A program made the translations under genes and the position numbers. A DNA stretch of 64,000 nucleotides, from contig NC_083597.1 in assembly GCF_020882245.1 (NCBI RefSeq), positions 23,352,652 to 23,416,651 on the forward strand, written 5' to 3'. The stretch is from Rhopalosiphum padi. Its lineage: Eukaryota; Arthropoda; Insecta; Hemiptera; Aphididae. A model generated the notes under the pieces. That model was not told where the DNA came from and searched no databases. It saw only the letters and a list, made by a program, of their open reading frames with translations. How positions within the stretch are numbered: position 1 is the stretch's first letter; each line of letters begins with the position of its first letter. Of the stretch, positions 1 through 13,700 are shown piece by piece.

Positions 1-755
1 TCAATTTGATTCGCTTCAAAGTCGAAACTCTGTTCTATTCACGGCAACTGAAATACGGAATCGTATCGATTTATGTATTATAATAATAATACACCACCCA
101 GCACCCTATATGTGCGACTTATTCGATCTGATAAACTATCGCGATAATAACGCAATGCAAGTAATGTAACAACTGCTGGTTAGGTACTGGCGGAAGTATG
201 CGACGGGAACCGTCGTCAAACACGTGTAATACAATAGAATATATTATATTATTATATAGGGTAGTCGATTTCGGAAAATTGGTTTTGAGATCTTCGAGAT
301 GATGAAAAATAAAATCGTTTGGGGTGAACAATTTTATTGCGCGTTCACACACTGCTGGCGGCGAGAAAACGACGCACAGACGGAGAAAAAACAACGAAAT
401 CGTTGAATTGGAAAAGAAATCCTTCGCGTAACATACTTTATAGTTTATAGTACATACGAGGAGCGTGTGTCGGCGCACTCGCGGACACAGTATTAATGAT
501 TTTTGTTTCGGTTTCTACTCTTTTTTTTCTTCACGTATGCAGACAAATAGACAACGCACTACGCGCCACTACGATACTGCATATAGGTACGGGTACGCGT
601 ATATTATGTTATAAATAATATATTGTATACGCAGATACATGCACAGAATCGTCGACTCCAACACCATCACTTCCTTTGCTTTGTGCTCGGGTCCGTGGAT
701 AATATATAACATTCTTGAATACGCCTGCAACTACCTGCAACACCCGATATGCATA

Positions 756-758
<3 letters not shown>

Positions 759-815
<57 letters not shown>
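759..815. repeat. (GT)n microsatellite
   Basis: About 28 perfect GT units, followed by GCGCG and a TA-rich tract. The Cys/Val open frames across it are artefacts of the repeat. Confidence 0.95.
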
Positions 816-819
<4 letters not shown>

Positions 820-1002
820 TATATATTATGCTGTGTCCGCGACCAATATAATATATAATATAATAGTTATAATAGTAATATATGATGGAAGACTACACCA
901 CCCCCGCATGACACCGCGGTCGGTTCTTTTTGTGTGATTTTTGCACGAAAAACGCATCGCCGGCTCTATTATGCGGAGTACTACAAGAAAGGAGAGGACG
1001 GA

Positions 1003-1029
1003 GACGACGACGACGACGACGACGACGAT
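1003..1029. repeat. (GAC)n microsatellite
   Basis: About nine GAC units, next to an AT-rich tract. Confidence 0.9.
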
Positions 1030-2274
1030 AATAATGTAATATATTATAATAATATAATGGATCGGCGGTGTGGGACGCGGGCACCATTGGCAGGCAGATA
1101 ATATATAATATACCCCAAATGCACATATACACACACACACAATATAATAACGAGACACGACCCTGCTGTTGCAGCCAGTCGCCGTCATCGTGGGAAAGCA
1201 AAATATACAGGACGTAATATACGGGTGGAAAAAATTTGAAATAAAAATCGTTTAATTTTTTAACTTTATTCATATGAACACAATTCCATATTTTTATGAT
1301 ATAACAATGATTCATAAAATTTTAACCATAACATATAATATTTAACATAATCGCACATAGTCTCCCTACTATAATACCTATATAATATTTTGTATAATAT
1401 AATATTGTATATAATATAAATTATTATTGGTTATTTTTTTTTCGCCGTAAGTCCCAAACGCGCGCGTCTCCCACAGTGGTTATTACAATATCATTATTAT
1501 ACTGACAATGTACACGAAAGGCCGATACGCAATACGAGATGGATTTTTCATTTGCAAACAAATTGTCTTGTGGTTTTTGCGTTAGGCAATAATAAACGAA
1601 TAACAGGGCGGTGCGCGGGCGCCCGCTGCACTCATCGGTGGATAACACACATCTCACCTACGTAAATATTGCTTGCACGCGAGGCGTGTGTGTGACTGAG
1701 CGAACGTGTATCATTTGTGTTGGTCTAAATATTATCGCTATACGTCTGTAACCTACGAAAAAAAAATAGCCTCACGACGATTCTATAACAACTATAAATA
1801 TATGTTTAATGTATATATATATATACGTTTCAATAATACACATTTCTTTATTCGTGCTGGTTCGACAAAACGACACTATATATATTATATTATTAATATA
1901 GGTGGACAAATTAAAAAAAAAAGTACAAACAATCGATTGAATATGAATTACACTTCTTTGATTTTTTTTATTGTTTTTTTTTTTTTTTTTTTGTATAGAA
2001 CACAAGAGTAGGATAAAAAGGCCAAGCGATGGAATATTATACTCGAATGAATCTGTGTATGACAAAGTCGGGAGTGTTTTTACGCGATAAGTTATTATTT
2101 AGTAGTATTATATTTTATTATATATTATTAATTATATTCATTAAGCTAACCGTATTATTTATAGTATTAGAAATAGTTTTAATAATTTGCATACAAAATT
2201 ATTCTTAACATTGTGGCTTATGTATCATAATATTATATTATTTTGTGCTTGTTTTTGTTAAAAAAAAAAAAGAT

Positions 2275-2280
2275 TTTATT
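2275..2280 (-). terminator. Candidate polyadenylation signal for brp
   Basis: First canonical AATAAA on the minus strand that I noticed after the brp stop. It is about 930 nt downstream. Weak support: the region is so A/T-rich that such hexamers occur by chance. Confidence 0.25.
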
Positions 2281-3208
2281 CGATTTCGTTTAGCGAAAAA
2301 CAGCAACAATTTGTAATAATTAATATAATTTTTGTTTGTATTTACAATCCTTAAACGCACAAATAGATTGTGTAATAAAAGACGACGATCTGCGCGTGTA
2401 AAATTAGAAAAAGAAACGATCAAGTGTACGATTATTAGCAGTTCCCACGAGTCATTCGTTAAGTATATCAATAACAACGTCCAAATTTATAAATTCAATA
2501 ATATCAACGCATTCATAATAACATTATTAAATAGACGATTAAAAACACGGTGAAACGTAGGAAACATCATATAATTCGTGGACGTTTCCATAAAAAAGAT
2601 CCGCTTCAATACTGAGTATAGATGTCTTCGCGAGGGACGTTTTTTTGCAGCGCAAATCGCGGGCAGGTAAGTTTTACAGGTATTATAAAATATGTATATA
2701 AGTATATCTGTTAGTCGATTTTTTGCACGACCTAATCGCCATAACAATATTAAAAATTAATTGTTTTTCGGTAAAAAAAAATACCACGGAGTAAAATCGC
2801 GACCGATAAAAATCATTTTTCTCTTAATGGCTATAGTAATAATTTATCTGAAACACGGTTCGTTACGGTCGAGAATCAAAATGCACGTTAATAAATATTA
2901 TTAAACATAATTTTAACTTTTTCGAAAGTGATGCATAGTGAAAAATAGAAAAAAGTATAAAAAAAAATATACATAATATTATATACTAGTATTTGATAAA
3001 ATAGTTAAATTCTAAAAAGTATTATATTTAAGTAGACATTTAAAAATGATAATCATATATAGGAACTAATGCGGGACAGGTTTATAGTTTTTGGATAGAC
3101 TAGTCTGAAATTAGGTAGGAAAACAAAGATAGTTTATCAACCAAACCTAATATTCATAGTAGACTAACCTAAACGACAACATTATAATTCATAACAATTA
3201 CGTATATT

Positions 3209-3268
3209 TCAATAATTGTTGCTTTTCGCGTTCGCTGTCTCTTGGAGGAGTTCAATGGCCGTTTCGGT
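3209..3268 (-). CDS. brp: brp exon 19: C-terminus and stop
   Basis: 60 nt encoding TETAIELLQETANAKSNNY and a TGA stop at 3209-3211. The acceptor is GTTTCAG, phase 0 from exon 18. It does not end in the IWA PDZ-binding motif of the brain-type vertebrate ERC isoforms. This is the best in-frame terminal exon; another 3' end cannot be excluded. Confidence 0.8.
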   Translation of the reverse strand, partial: TETAIELLQETANAKSNNY

Positions 3269-6200
3269 CTGAAACAAAAATAATATATAGTTACATATAC
3301 TGTTTTTTGGCAAAGAAAACGCATAGACCAGGTACATATTATTAATTTTGTTTTTTTTTATTTATTTAAACTCACTTCTTCGTGTAGACGTTTTATCAGT
3401 CGGGCCTTGTCGGCTTTTAACTTGTCGATCACATCAGTCTGTTTGACCGTATAGCGACGTATATCATTGAATTCTAATAGCGCTAGATGTGCATCTTTTT
3501 CACTTATAGCGGATTCCAAGGCTTCTTGTCTGAAAAATGAAAATGTTTAATATAATAATAATAATTATTATTATAATATACCATATCATATTAAGTTTAG
3601 ACAAAACCTAATTATTAGAAGGTCATTTTTCAACATGTATTTGTTTTGAAGAAGTCAACGCAGACATACATAAGGTGTTTTATTCGTCTATATAGAAATA
3701 TAATAATACTATACATAAGCATTCCGACGGTTGTAAATTCCGCCCGAAATGAATAGGTAAAAATAAGGTCTATATAATATAGCTAGTAAATTCCTCCTGA
3801 GAAAATATACAGGTACAAAAGGTAATTTGTAAATTCCACTCCACCCAAAAAAAAAAAATAAATATTTTTTCAATCGTGGTATAAAAAGGTACTTATACTG
3901 TTCAAACATTAGGATTAAATGTAGAATATAAAACCGAAATCTCGACCATTAAAAATTGGATAGATAATTAAATGTTTCGAATTAGTTTAGTACCCCAAAT
4001 GGTTTTTTTATTACTTTGAAGTATTTTTGACAAGTTCTAAGCCAAATGACCATAGATTAACACATTTTCAGATTATTTATTAAATAATTTTATTTTTCTC
4101 CAAATATGTAGGCTACTGCTACAGCAGATTTAAACAAACCAATTAAAACTTGTGAATAATTTCATAAACTTAGTAAATTCAATTAGAAAATTACATACAA
4201 ATAAAAAGTATAAATGAACAACATAAGTATTAACATAAGTAAGAAAATTCAAAATACAAATATATAATATAATATGCCAAATATATTTAGAAAATATAAA
4301 AACAACGAAATATTTATGGATAAATATATATGGAAAAAGTGGTTTATTATTATGGGCATTTTAACAAAAAAAAAAAAAAAAATGTAATAATAATAACAGA
4401 ATCTTAGTCTGATTATATTTTGACTCATCTTTATTATTATTATTATTAATATTATTTAATTATACACGCACACAACTACTATGATTTTTACGATTTTTAT
4501 AAATTATGTATGACATATGTGATAATTTTTTACTTGAAATTTATATTCGTTTAAATACTTATAATGATTAATCTATGTTACTATGTGCTATTATTATTAT
4601 TGATGTCGTATCAATAATAATATCAATGATATGAATATAATATATATTTTATAATTTGTGCTTTAACTTTGACTTTTGAGTAATAAATGTATTATATTAA
4701 GAACCATAAAACTACTATTTTGTAGAAAATACACGGTTTTGATTGTAAAATACAAAACAAACTAATTTTAAACTTTTGAATTTCATCAATAAGAACTCAT
4801 CATATATATATAATATTATGTGTTTATTAACTATAGATTTTTGCGGGTGGAATTTATATGCGCCCAAGTATTCAGTTTACATCACAGATTGTATGAATCT
4901 TACGGTTTATTCAAAAGTATTATTTTACCAAGTTAAAAATCAGGTGCGGACATATGCCTAACAGCTAATAAAATTGACTTGTAGCAAGTTTTGAAATAAT
5001 ATCAAAACACTTCTATTGCTATATATTATTATATTCTTAAAAACAAACTTCCCAATCGGCTGGCGTTAAACATTAGATCATTTATCTACCGATTCGGCCA
5101 TCTGAATAATATTATTGTAATGATCATAACACCTATAAATAATTTATCATTCTTATTATTATCCGACGATATCGACCAAGCGAACGATGATGGTAATAAT
5201 AATACTACACGTTTCTCACAACCCGAGTGCTAAAACAATATTCTACGTCTGCAAGGTCTATACCGCCGTGCCGTCCGCGTATTTGGCCGAGTTGCATTAT
5301 TTCTGATGTACAACGACAGTACGTATTAGGCGCGTATACGGCGACTATATTATTATTATATTTATTATAGCACTCTATTGTCGCGTCGCAGCACGCGATC
5401 GTTGGAGATACGTGGCCGCCGAACAATGGCGAAGGGTCACGGTTACGGAATATTCCGGACATTCCGTCACCACACGTCCGACTTACGTTATTTCTCTTTT
5501 TATTTTTTTTTTGTGATTTACCGATAAGGTCGACGATAACGTCGTCGCCCCGACGAGTGTGTTGCACAGTCGCACCACGACCACTATATGCAGAATCGTC
5601 AAAGACTATATTCTATAATAATATTCGGATCTGTATATAGATAGGTATATAGTCGTCGTCCGAGTATGTTCTACGTTCGGAGACCTTCAAAGTCTTTGAC
5701 TTTTAAACGTCGAAATATTATCTTTTATAAATGTATAGTATAGAGAAAAGTGTGTCAATGTTTCGAAATTAAAACGTCAAAAACGCCAATTAAACATTCA
5801 TTATTTTCTAGTAAGAGGGTGGATATAAATCGTTAAACGACAATTACTATGTAATATTCACTTTTCGTTAAAATCCAACCACGAACGGTATATGACCGTT
5901 CAAAATCGTACGCTGTATCGCGGGTGTCTCATCGTTCCCATTTTTGTTCTAAGTATACATACCTATAAAGTATAAAGTATAACGCATACCTAGGTATATG
6001 TTTACAATTAATCATTAATGTAAGACATAGCAAAAACTGTTATGCGCAAGAAAGAACCGAGAAGGCTACAGTCTCAATTAAGAATCGAAATTTTCACCAC
6101 AGCATACAAAAAGGAGAAGTTTGGCTGGGAAATATAGTTTTTATTTTTTAGATATCGGAACTACAAAAAAAGTTATTTAAGTTTGAAAAACACAAAAATA

Positions 6201-9200
6201 ATAGATATTGAAACAATAAGAATTATTTTTCGTATATACCTAAGTTATAAAAAAAATATAAAAACCAAATTTTACAGAATAGCAATGTTCTCAAATGTAT
6301 TGTACATCGATTTGGAGTCTTATAACTATCACTATAGCCAAACTGCCAAAATGGTTCTATCCCTCGCAAAACAGATTTTGCTATGTTTTACATTTGTAAT
6401 ACGGAGACAAAACATGTGGACGTAGCGTACTCTAAATAATATTTGTGCCGGTGGGTGGTATACTTAGGTATATCGTAAACGACGTAAACCCATCTCACCA
6501 TTTTAATAGTTGAGTTTTGGTTTATTTTTCGAATTTGAAATTGTCTCATCAATAATAATGGACTAATGCGGTAGGTTGGGTATTAGGCACTATCAGTCTC
6601 ACGACGATAAGTCCATGTTAAATTTCGGTTTCGATATGCGCGAAGGGTACCCAAGGGATATTCACACCAATTCACGTGTGCACTGTTTTCAAGATCGATA
6701 TAGTGCCGGTTGCGAGTCGTATTTTTATTATATGCATGTGTTCGAGTGTCGGATTTCATTGCAAGCTATGCATGCAGCTACAGTAATAATGGTTATAATG
6801 AATTTTATTATTATTATGACCGAATTATATAATACGCTTGTATACACCTACTACAGGCTACGATAAAATCTAAACCACTGTATGGCAAGCTTAGACTTTA
6901 AAATTAACGTTTTTTTTTTTATTTTTTAAGTGTAGTACCGAAAAAATGTAATGTGTAGTAAATATATATTATTATATATATAAATATAAATATGGATTTT
7001 TGAATAAATACTATTACAATTTGATGAATAGGTTTTTATGGAACTGTTAAATTAAAATAAAATGATTTATCGTTTTTTTTAATCATACATATTAGAAACG
7101 TTAATATAATTTTTTACGTTTTTTATGTACTACGCATTGTTTATATTTAAAGAGTGTGATAAAAAGAAAGGTTTCAGTAAAATTTAATCGTTGTATACTG
7201 GCTCTAATAAATACTAAATAATATACTTTTACTATTTTTTACATTTTTGGGCTATTTTTAACTAATTATTTATTTCATACAAGCTACAACTATTAATTTT
7301 GTAGATTGTCTTATGTACATTAAAATATTGGGGACAAATATTTTTGTTGTTTTACTCAATTACCTCAACTGTGATAACTCTTGAAGTTTCTTTCGTCTTT
7401 CAGATTGAAGACTGAATAGCTGTTCTTCTAACGCCTCCAGTCTCTTGTACAGCCCACGACAATTTTTGCATTGGTTTTCTGCCAAAGACAATCGCTCTTC
7501 CAATCCACAGACCTATTTAAGACAAACAGTCGTTATTATTTGTCCGTGTATTTTTAACTTATTATGATTGCTATATAAAGACAATCTCTTTAAAAAATAT
7601 TCATAAAACCTACCGTTCAATATTAAGATTGAATAAAAAAATAATTATCGTTTCAAAGAAAGTGTCATTGCACTATTTAAAAAAAATTAAAGAAAAATAT
7701 TTTGTTAAATTTAACAAAAGTATAATATTACTACATTATAATATTACATTTTGTTTACGTCTAATACACCATAATAATGTGTTACGCCGTAATACACTCG
7801 TAATAGGCAACTAAACATACTCAAACAAATATGGCGTGTTAGAAACCATTTTATTATAAAATGCAACATTCATAAATAGTTATTTAAATCTACTTCATAA
7901 TTTTATTATTTAGATTCGAGTGATTTAAATAAAAAATACTCGTTATTATACCATTTCTCATGACACTATTTGGGTTTATTTATCGACAATTATTATTTTA
8001 GTTATAGGCGTATTATCTATTACATTAATATTATTTAAATTATTATTTTAGTTATAGACGTATTATCTATTACGATAATATTATTTAAAATATGTTATAA
8101 CTATTTCTTGTATTTGAAAACAATATTGTTTTCAACAATTTGCTCAAAATTGAAAATTGAGAAAAACAATAAGTATAGGTACCTTAAAAATAATAGGACA
8201 ATTTTTTATTTTATTATAAATGGACCACTCCGTGATTGTCTGTGATAATTTATTGTAGTTAATACCTGATCCTGAATGTCCTTTCGTTTGATCTGTTCTT
8301 GGAACAAGTCTTCCTCGCGTTCTGATATGATCGTTACGCTCTCTTTTAGCGCTTCCTGAAGTTCTTCAATATGATCGTTTTTAAGTTGTATTACGTCCAG
8401 CAATTCTTCTAGTTCTTCAGCGAACTTACGTTCTAATTCACATTTAACGTGTTCAAAGTTACCGAGTAGCGTTCCGACGTCCTCTGGTATATCTATATTC
8501 TACGGGAATGGACGTATGGGGATTGGAGTAATAATAACAAAAAAATAAATATAGAAAAACAAAACAATGGTAACTACAAAAATAAAAGTTCAACAGCTGG
8601 CCCATCTTCTAAAAACAATTATCCGGATTATAACACTTTCTTTCCGTTAGATTAAATAAATATTTACATTATTATAATATTATAATATAATTATTAAGTA
8701 TGAAATTAGTTCAATATTAAAACCGCAGTAGCGAATTTAACGAGGTAATATTTATGTATGTACAATTTTTGTGATATAAATAAAAATAAAAACACAAAAA
8801 AATAAAATGAAACGAAAACAATTATTTTATAATAGTTAGTAAATAAATTAGTTTTTTCAAACTTAACTAAATTGTGACAGCACAAACGGTTTACTTTTTA
8901 TAATTGAAATAAGTCTTATAATGAGATATGATTTAAGTAAAAAATAAAACAAATTAAAAAAATAATTATTTGTTTTTTTTTTTTGGTTTATTGGAATAGT
9001 CCTTTCAAAAAGGTTGCTGGGCCAGGCTGTATACGCAATAGTAAATAAAACAAAAAATAAAACAAAACAAGTGGAAAGATCAAGGAAAGATAAGATAAAT
9101 AATTTTGGGTTAATACAATTGTTATCATGTTAGTTAGAATATTCAAATTATTATAAAACGACGCCATACGAGTTATTATAGTTAAAATGTGTGTCTATGA

Positions 9201-10724
9201 GTATATTTAGAACATATTATGTACTTTTCATTCCTACATTTTATGTAGGTTATTTTGTATTTTATACTTGATTTGTATTAATACAAGAAAGAAAATGAGA
9301 TACATTTTTAAAGATGTTTTGAAAAATGTAAGTTTTAGTGCTTAATAATTTTTGAATAGTTTGTGTTTGATATGATTAAAAGTGTTCTAATGAATGTTGT
9401 TTTATTCATTTTTAAACGAACATTATTTTATCAAAAAAATAAATTTGCTTTCTTTTTTAAAGGCTCTTACCATAATACGTAAAAAAAAATATATATATAT
9501 ATTTTAAATTTTAATTTACCAGTTTACATTATACGTAGATGTGATATTAATGAAAGAAAATAAGTTATATGATGTGGTTATCGTGTAGTTTTATTTATTT
9601 TTAAAGAATAGTTTTTATTAATAATTGTATACTTTAATTAAAATTTAAGAAAAAAAGTTGTAGTTTTATACAAATTAAAAAGTTACCACGGTAAGTAATA
9701 TAATATCCGTTTACTTTTATTTCCAGTAAATTCAATGGTACCTATCTTAAAAAGTTTTTAGTTTTATTAATTGTATAGATTTTAGTGGTAATTTAAGTAA
9801 TAAAGTGTCATTTCAAACTTAAGACAAATGGCCATTTTATTAGTAAAAGCATTTATTATGGCCATCATCTTACTAACGGCGTCGTTTTCAAATTAGCTTA
9901 TTCGACGTTACCTCTTCGTCTTTTTTTGGCTGTCTTGAAGTGTGTGATTGCTGCTGTTGCTGTTGAGATGATGGGTGTGGAACTCTCATCTTAGGTTGTG
10001 CATTTTTCAACGCTCTAAAAATGTTTGAATACATTTAAATATGATCACGAAATAAAAATGGGTGTAATGTACGTACTCTTGCAATTCTCTGATTTGTTTT
10101 TCTTTCGCATTTTGTTCTTCCTGACCCATTTGCACTACTTGTAACAGCCTTTCCATGTCTGTCTGAGATCTACTCGCCTCGTCCTTAGATTTTTCCAATT
10201 CTTTTTGTAAGCTTTCAATCTGGCTTTGCAGTCTTTTAATTACATCACTGTCACCGGCTTGCGACTTGCCCTGAAATATTATCATTTTAAAAATTAAAAA
10301 TTACCTTGAAACAGTAATACAACTTACTTTGTTTATTTGAGACTCCAAGAGATCCAAATTTTCTTTTCGTTTCTTTAACTTAGCGTCCAATTCCGCTACG
10401 TGTTTTTCTTTTTCTTCTAACTGTCTCGATCTGCCATCGACACTTTTTCTAAGTTCTTCAAGTTGTCGACGTTGTGCTTCTAATTGTCTTTTCTGTTCCT
10501 CTAATTGTGCTTTTAATGAGTTTGTTTCTTCGCTCGACTTTGATGCTATTACATGAGCTTTTTTCTGGGCTTCTTGTAATTCAAGCTAATAATAATAATT
10601 AAAAATGCATTAATAAGTATAAAATAATATAAATTATAAAATATAAAATAGTAGTAAAAAATGGGGGAAAAAATAATAACGAAGAAGAGTAAAAAGTTTA
10701 TTAATACAAAAATAGGTACATTCA

Positions 10725-10767
<43 letters not shown>

Positions 10768-13700
10768 TTAATAATTATTCATTTTTCTAGTAAATTATAA
10801 AGTTGTATGATTGGGATGAAAATAATAGTACAAGGTAGATATAAACCAGTTGGCCAACCTGCTTCTTCTCAAGTTCGTTTCGAATCTGTTGATTTTGATG
10901 TGATACTTTATCTTTTTCCAAAGCAAGATTTTTGAGCTCACTCTGAGTATGGTCTAGTTCGTCCAAGAGTTTTCTTACGTCTTCTTTCAATGCATTATCG
11001 TTTGACGTTGCAGATACTTGAAGTTGTTTTTCTAATGTTGCAACTTTAGCAGTATATTCGTCTGTTTTTCGTTTACTCTCTGTCTGAAGGGCTTGTAGTT
11101 GTTTTTTGAGTTCGGCCATAGCAGTTTCTTTTGTGTTTATCTGTTGTTGTGCAGATTGTAATTTCTTTTGGAGTTCTTCAGTCATCATGCGTTGTGCATC
11201 CATCGATTTCTGTAAATTAGATCTTTCACTATCGACACCTTGGTCACGCTCTCTTAACGCCACTTGCATTTGTTGTATTGCCTGCTGAAGAGTTTTCGTT
11301 TCTTGTTCTTTGATTGCTAAGTTTTGTCTACAAGTATCCAACTCTTTATCTTTTGTTCTTATTAGATCTCTTAAACGGGAAGAGTCTTGCTCGTTGTTCT
11401 GTTTGGCACTCGTGTCTTGATTTCTGAGCTCAGCCTTTAATCGTTTAACTTCATCCTTTTCTATTTCCAAACTTCTTTCAGAAGCTTGCAACTTGTCTTG
11501 GCATTGTAACAACACTGACTGAGACTTCTTTAACATGTTTATTAACTCATCTCTTTCAGAAGTTACTTTTTTCAAGTCACCGTCAAGTTTGGACATTTGT
11601 TTTTGTGATTCTTCCAAACGTCTCTCACTATTTTTCATCTGTTTTAAAAGCTCTTCTCTCTCTGTTAGTATGATACTAGAGCTATCTAGTCGTGATTTCC
11701 ATTCTTGTAATTGTTTTTCTTTAACTTCGAGTTTTTCTTTAAGAATTTCTTTTTCTCTCAACGCTTGATTCAGATCTTGTTGGACCTTTACAATATTTTC
11801 TTTTACATGAAGTTCAGAATTAGATAAAGACATTTGCTGTTGCTCTAATGCTCGTTTGACTTGATGTAGCTCAGTCTCTAATTTTAATTTATCTTCAGAA
11901 ATCCTATGACATTTTGCTTGACTTTGTTCAAGGCGGTCTCGTAATCGATCTTCAGACATCGTACGGTCGAAATCTCCAAAGTCTTTACATGTACTTTGTG
12001 ACCTTCCTAACACTGGTTTATCTCTCATAAACCTATCGTAATCTCTTTCTGGTTTGAATTGTATCAATTCAGCTTCAACTCGAACTAAATCGGTTTTCAA
12101 TTTTTCATTTTCCTTCTTAAGTTTATCTACATCCATTTGGGTTCTATAAAGTTCCATTTCAGTTTTCTCATGTGACTGTTTTGTTTTTGCGTAACGGTCT
12201 TTAGTTCTTTCTAGATCAAAACTATTTTGCTCTCCAACTGTAGCAATTTCTATCCTTAATTTGTCATTATCTGTTACTAGTTTATCACATTTCATTTGTA
12301 ACTTTTCGTGATCCAATATAAACTTTTCGTTTTCTTTTTTAAATTTAGAATATTCTGATTTACTCTTTTCCAATTCCAAGTTTATATCATGTATTTTATC
12401 TTCTAATTTTTTACATGTTGACTGCAGTTTCTCTGATTTTTCCATTTCTTGAGTATATTTAGTTCTAAACACTTCTAATTCTTCTTTCATTCTTTCTTGT
12501 TGCCTAACTGAATATCTTTCAGCTTCATCTCTAAAAGTAGATGCCTGTGTTTTATACAATTCAATATCCGATTGTGACTTTTTGTAATCTATCATTAGTT
12601 TGTTATACTTTTCGGATATTTTTTCCAATTCAATTGAAAGTTTATTTACATCCTTCTGTTGGTCTTCGAGTAACACTTGCGTTTTAGAAACTTGGGAATG
12701 AGCTCTTTCCATTTCGTATGCGTTATTCATAGCTTCTGTCTGTAGTTTATCTCTTTCTGCTGACAGCCTTCTTACGTCCATTTGTAATTTATCACACCGT
12801 TCTTTCATTATGTCCAAGTTATTCATTAAGTGATCTTTTTCGTCTTTGAATTTGTCTTCTACGTCTTTAGTTCTTTCTAATTGTATTATTAGTCTGTCAT
12901 ATGATTCCTGTAACTCTTGTATTTCTGATTTGGATTTCCTTTGATCATCCCTAGCTTTCATTGCATGCAGCTGTAGTTTTTCCATTTCTAATTTAACATC
13001 ATCTCTTTCATTCTCGACAGTTTCTAAAGATTTCTTTACTTGATATAATTCATTTTGTATTCTATAAAAAAAAAAAAAATGAAAATAGTATTTTTTGTTA
13101 TAAATGTATAACTATTACTATATAATTGTTACCTATCGTATTTTTCCATAACTCTATCCAATTCATCTTTAGCACTATTTTTGTCTTGTACTGCTTCATA
13201 CATTGCTTTCTGACACTTTTCTACTTTTTCTTTTTGCAAATCAACTTCATTTATAGCATCTTCCTTTTCAAGCTGAAAATAGAAAATAAAATAAAAATTT
13301 GAACAGTTGATGATAATAATAGCTATTAAAAAATGCAAATTTACTAAAAGTCAATTTTTACATATATCTGAATTTTTATACATTTTTAAATCAATTAAAA
13401 TGTACTGGTATGTGGATTAATAATATTTAAACCAGGAGCAGAAATGTTTTAATTCATTTGATTTTTTGATCAACTTTTAGTTTGAAAAATTGTATATAAA
13501 AGTGTCTGATTAATATTGATTTCTTATTATACTAAATAAGTACCTGTGTTTTTTTAAACATCGATTGTGCCTTCTCAAATCTTTCTTCAGTGAGATCAAG
13601 TTCAGCTTGGATTTTTTCTTTTTCTCTCTGGTACTTCATTATTTGTGAATGGAATAGATCAGCGTCATTTTTATTTTTCTCACTGTCGTCTAACAATTGA

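Larger units (their letters stand above)
1..3208. other. AT-rich DNA downstream of brp
   Basis: No gene recognised on either strand. It holds two microsatellites, a CpG-rich patch at about 1440-1700 and probably the brp 3'UTR in its last kilobase. Small open frames lack splice logic or family resemblance. Confidence 0.6.

Noticed and set aside
639..937. Cys/Val-repeat frames across the GT repeat
   Set aside because: Translated microsatellite, not a protein.
10071..10076. Donor TAC|GTACAT for brp exon 14
   Set aside because: It leads to an early stop in the next exon. The donor five bases earlier keeps the conserved frame LQEALKNAQ.
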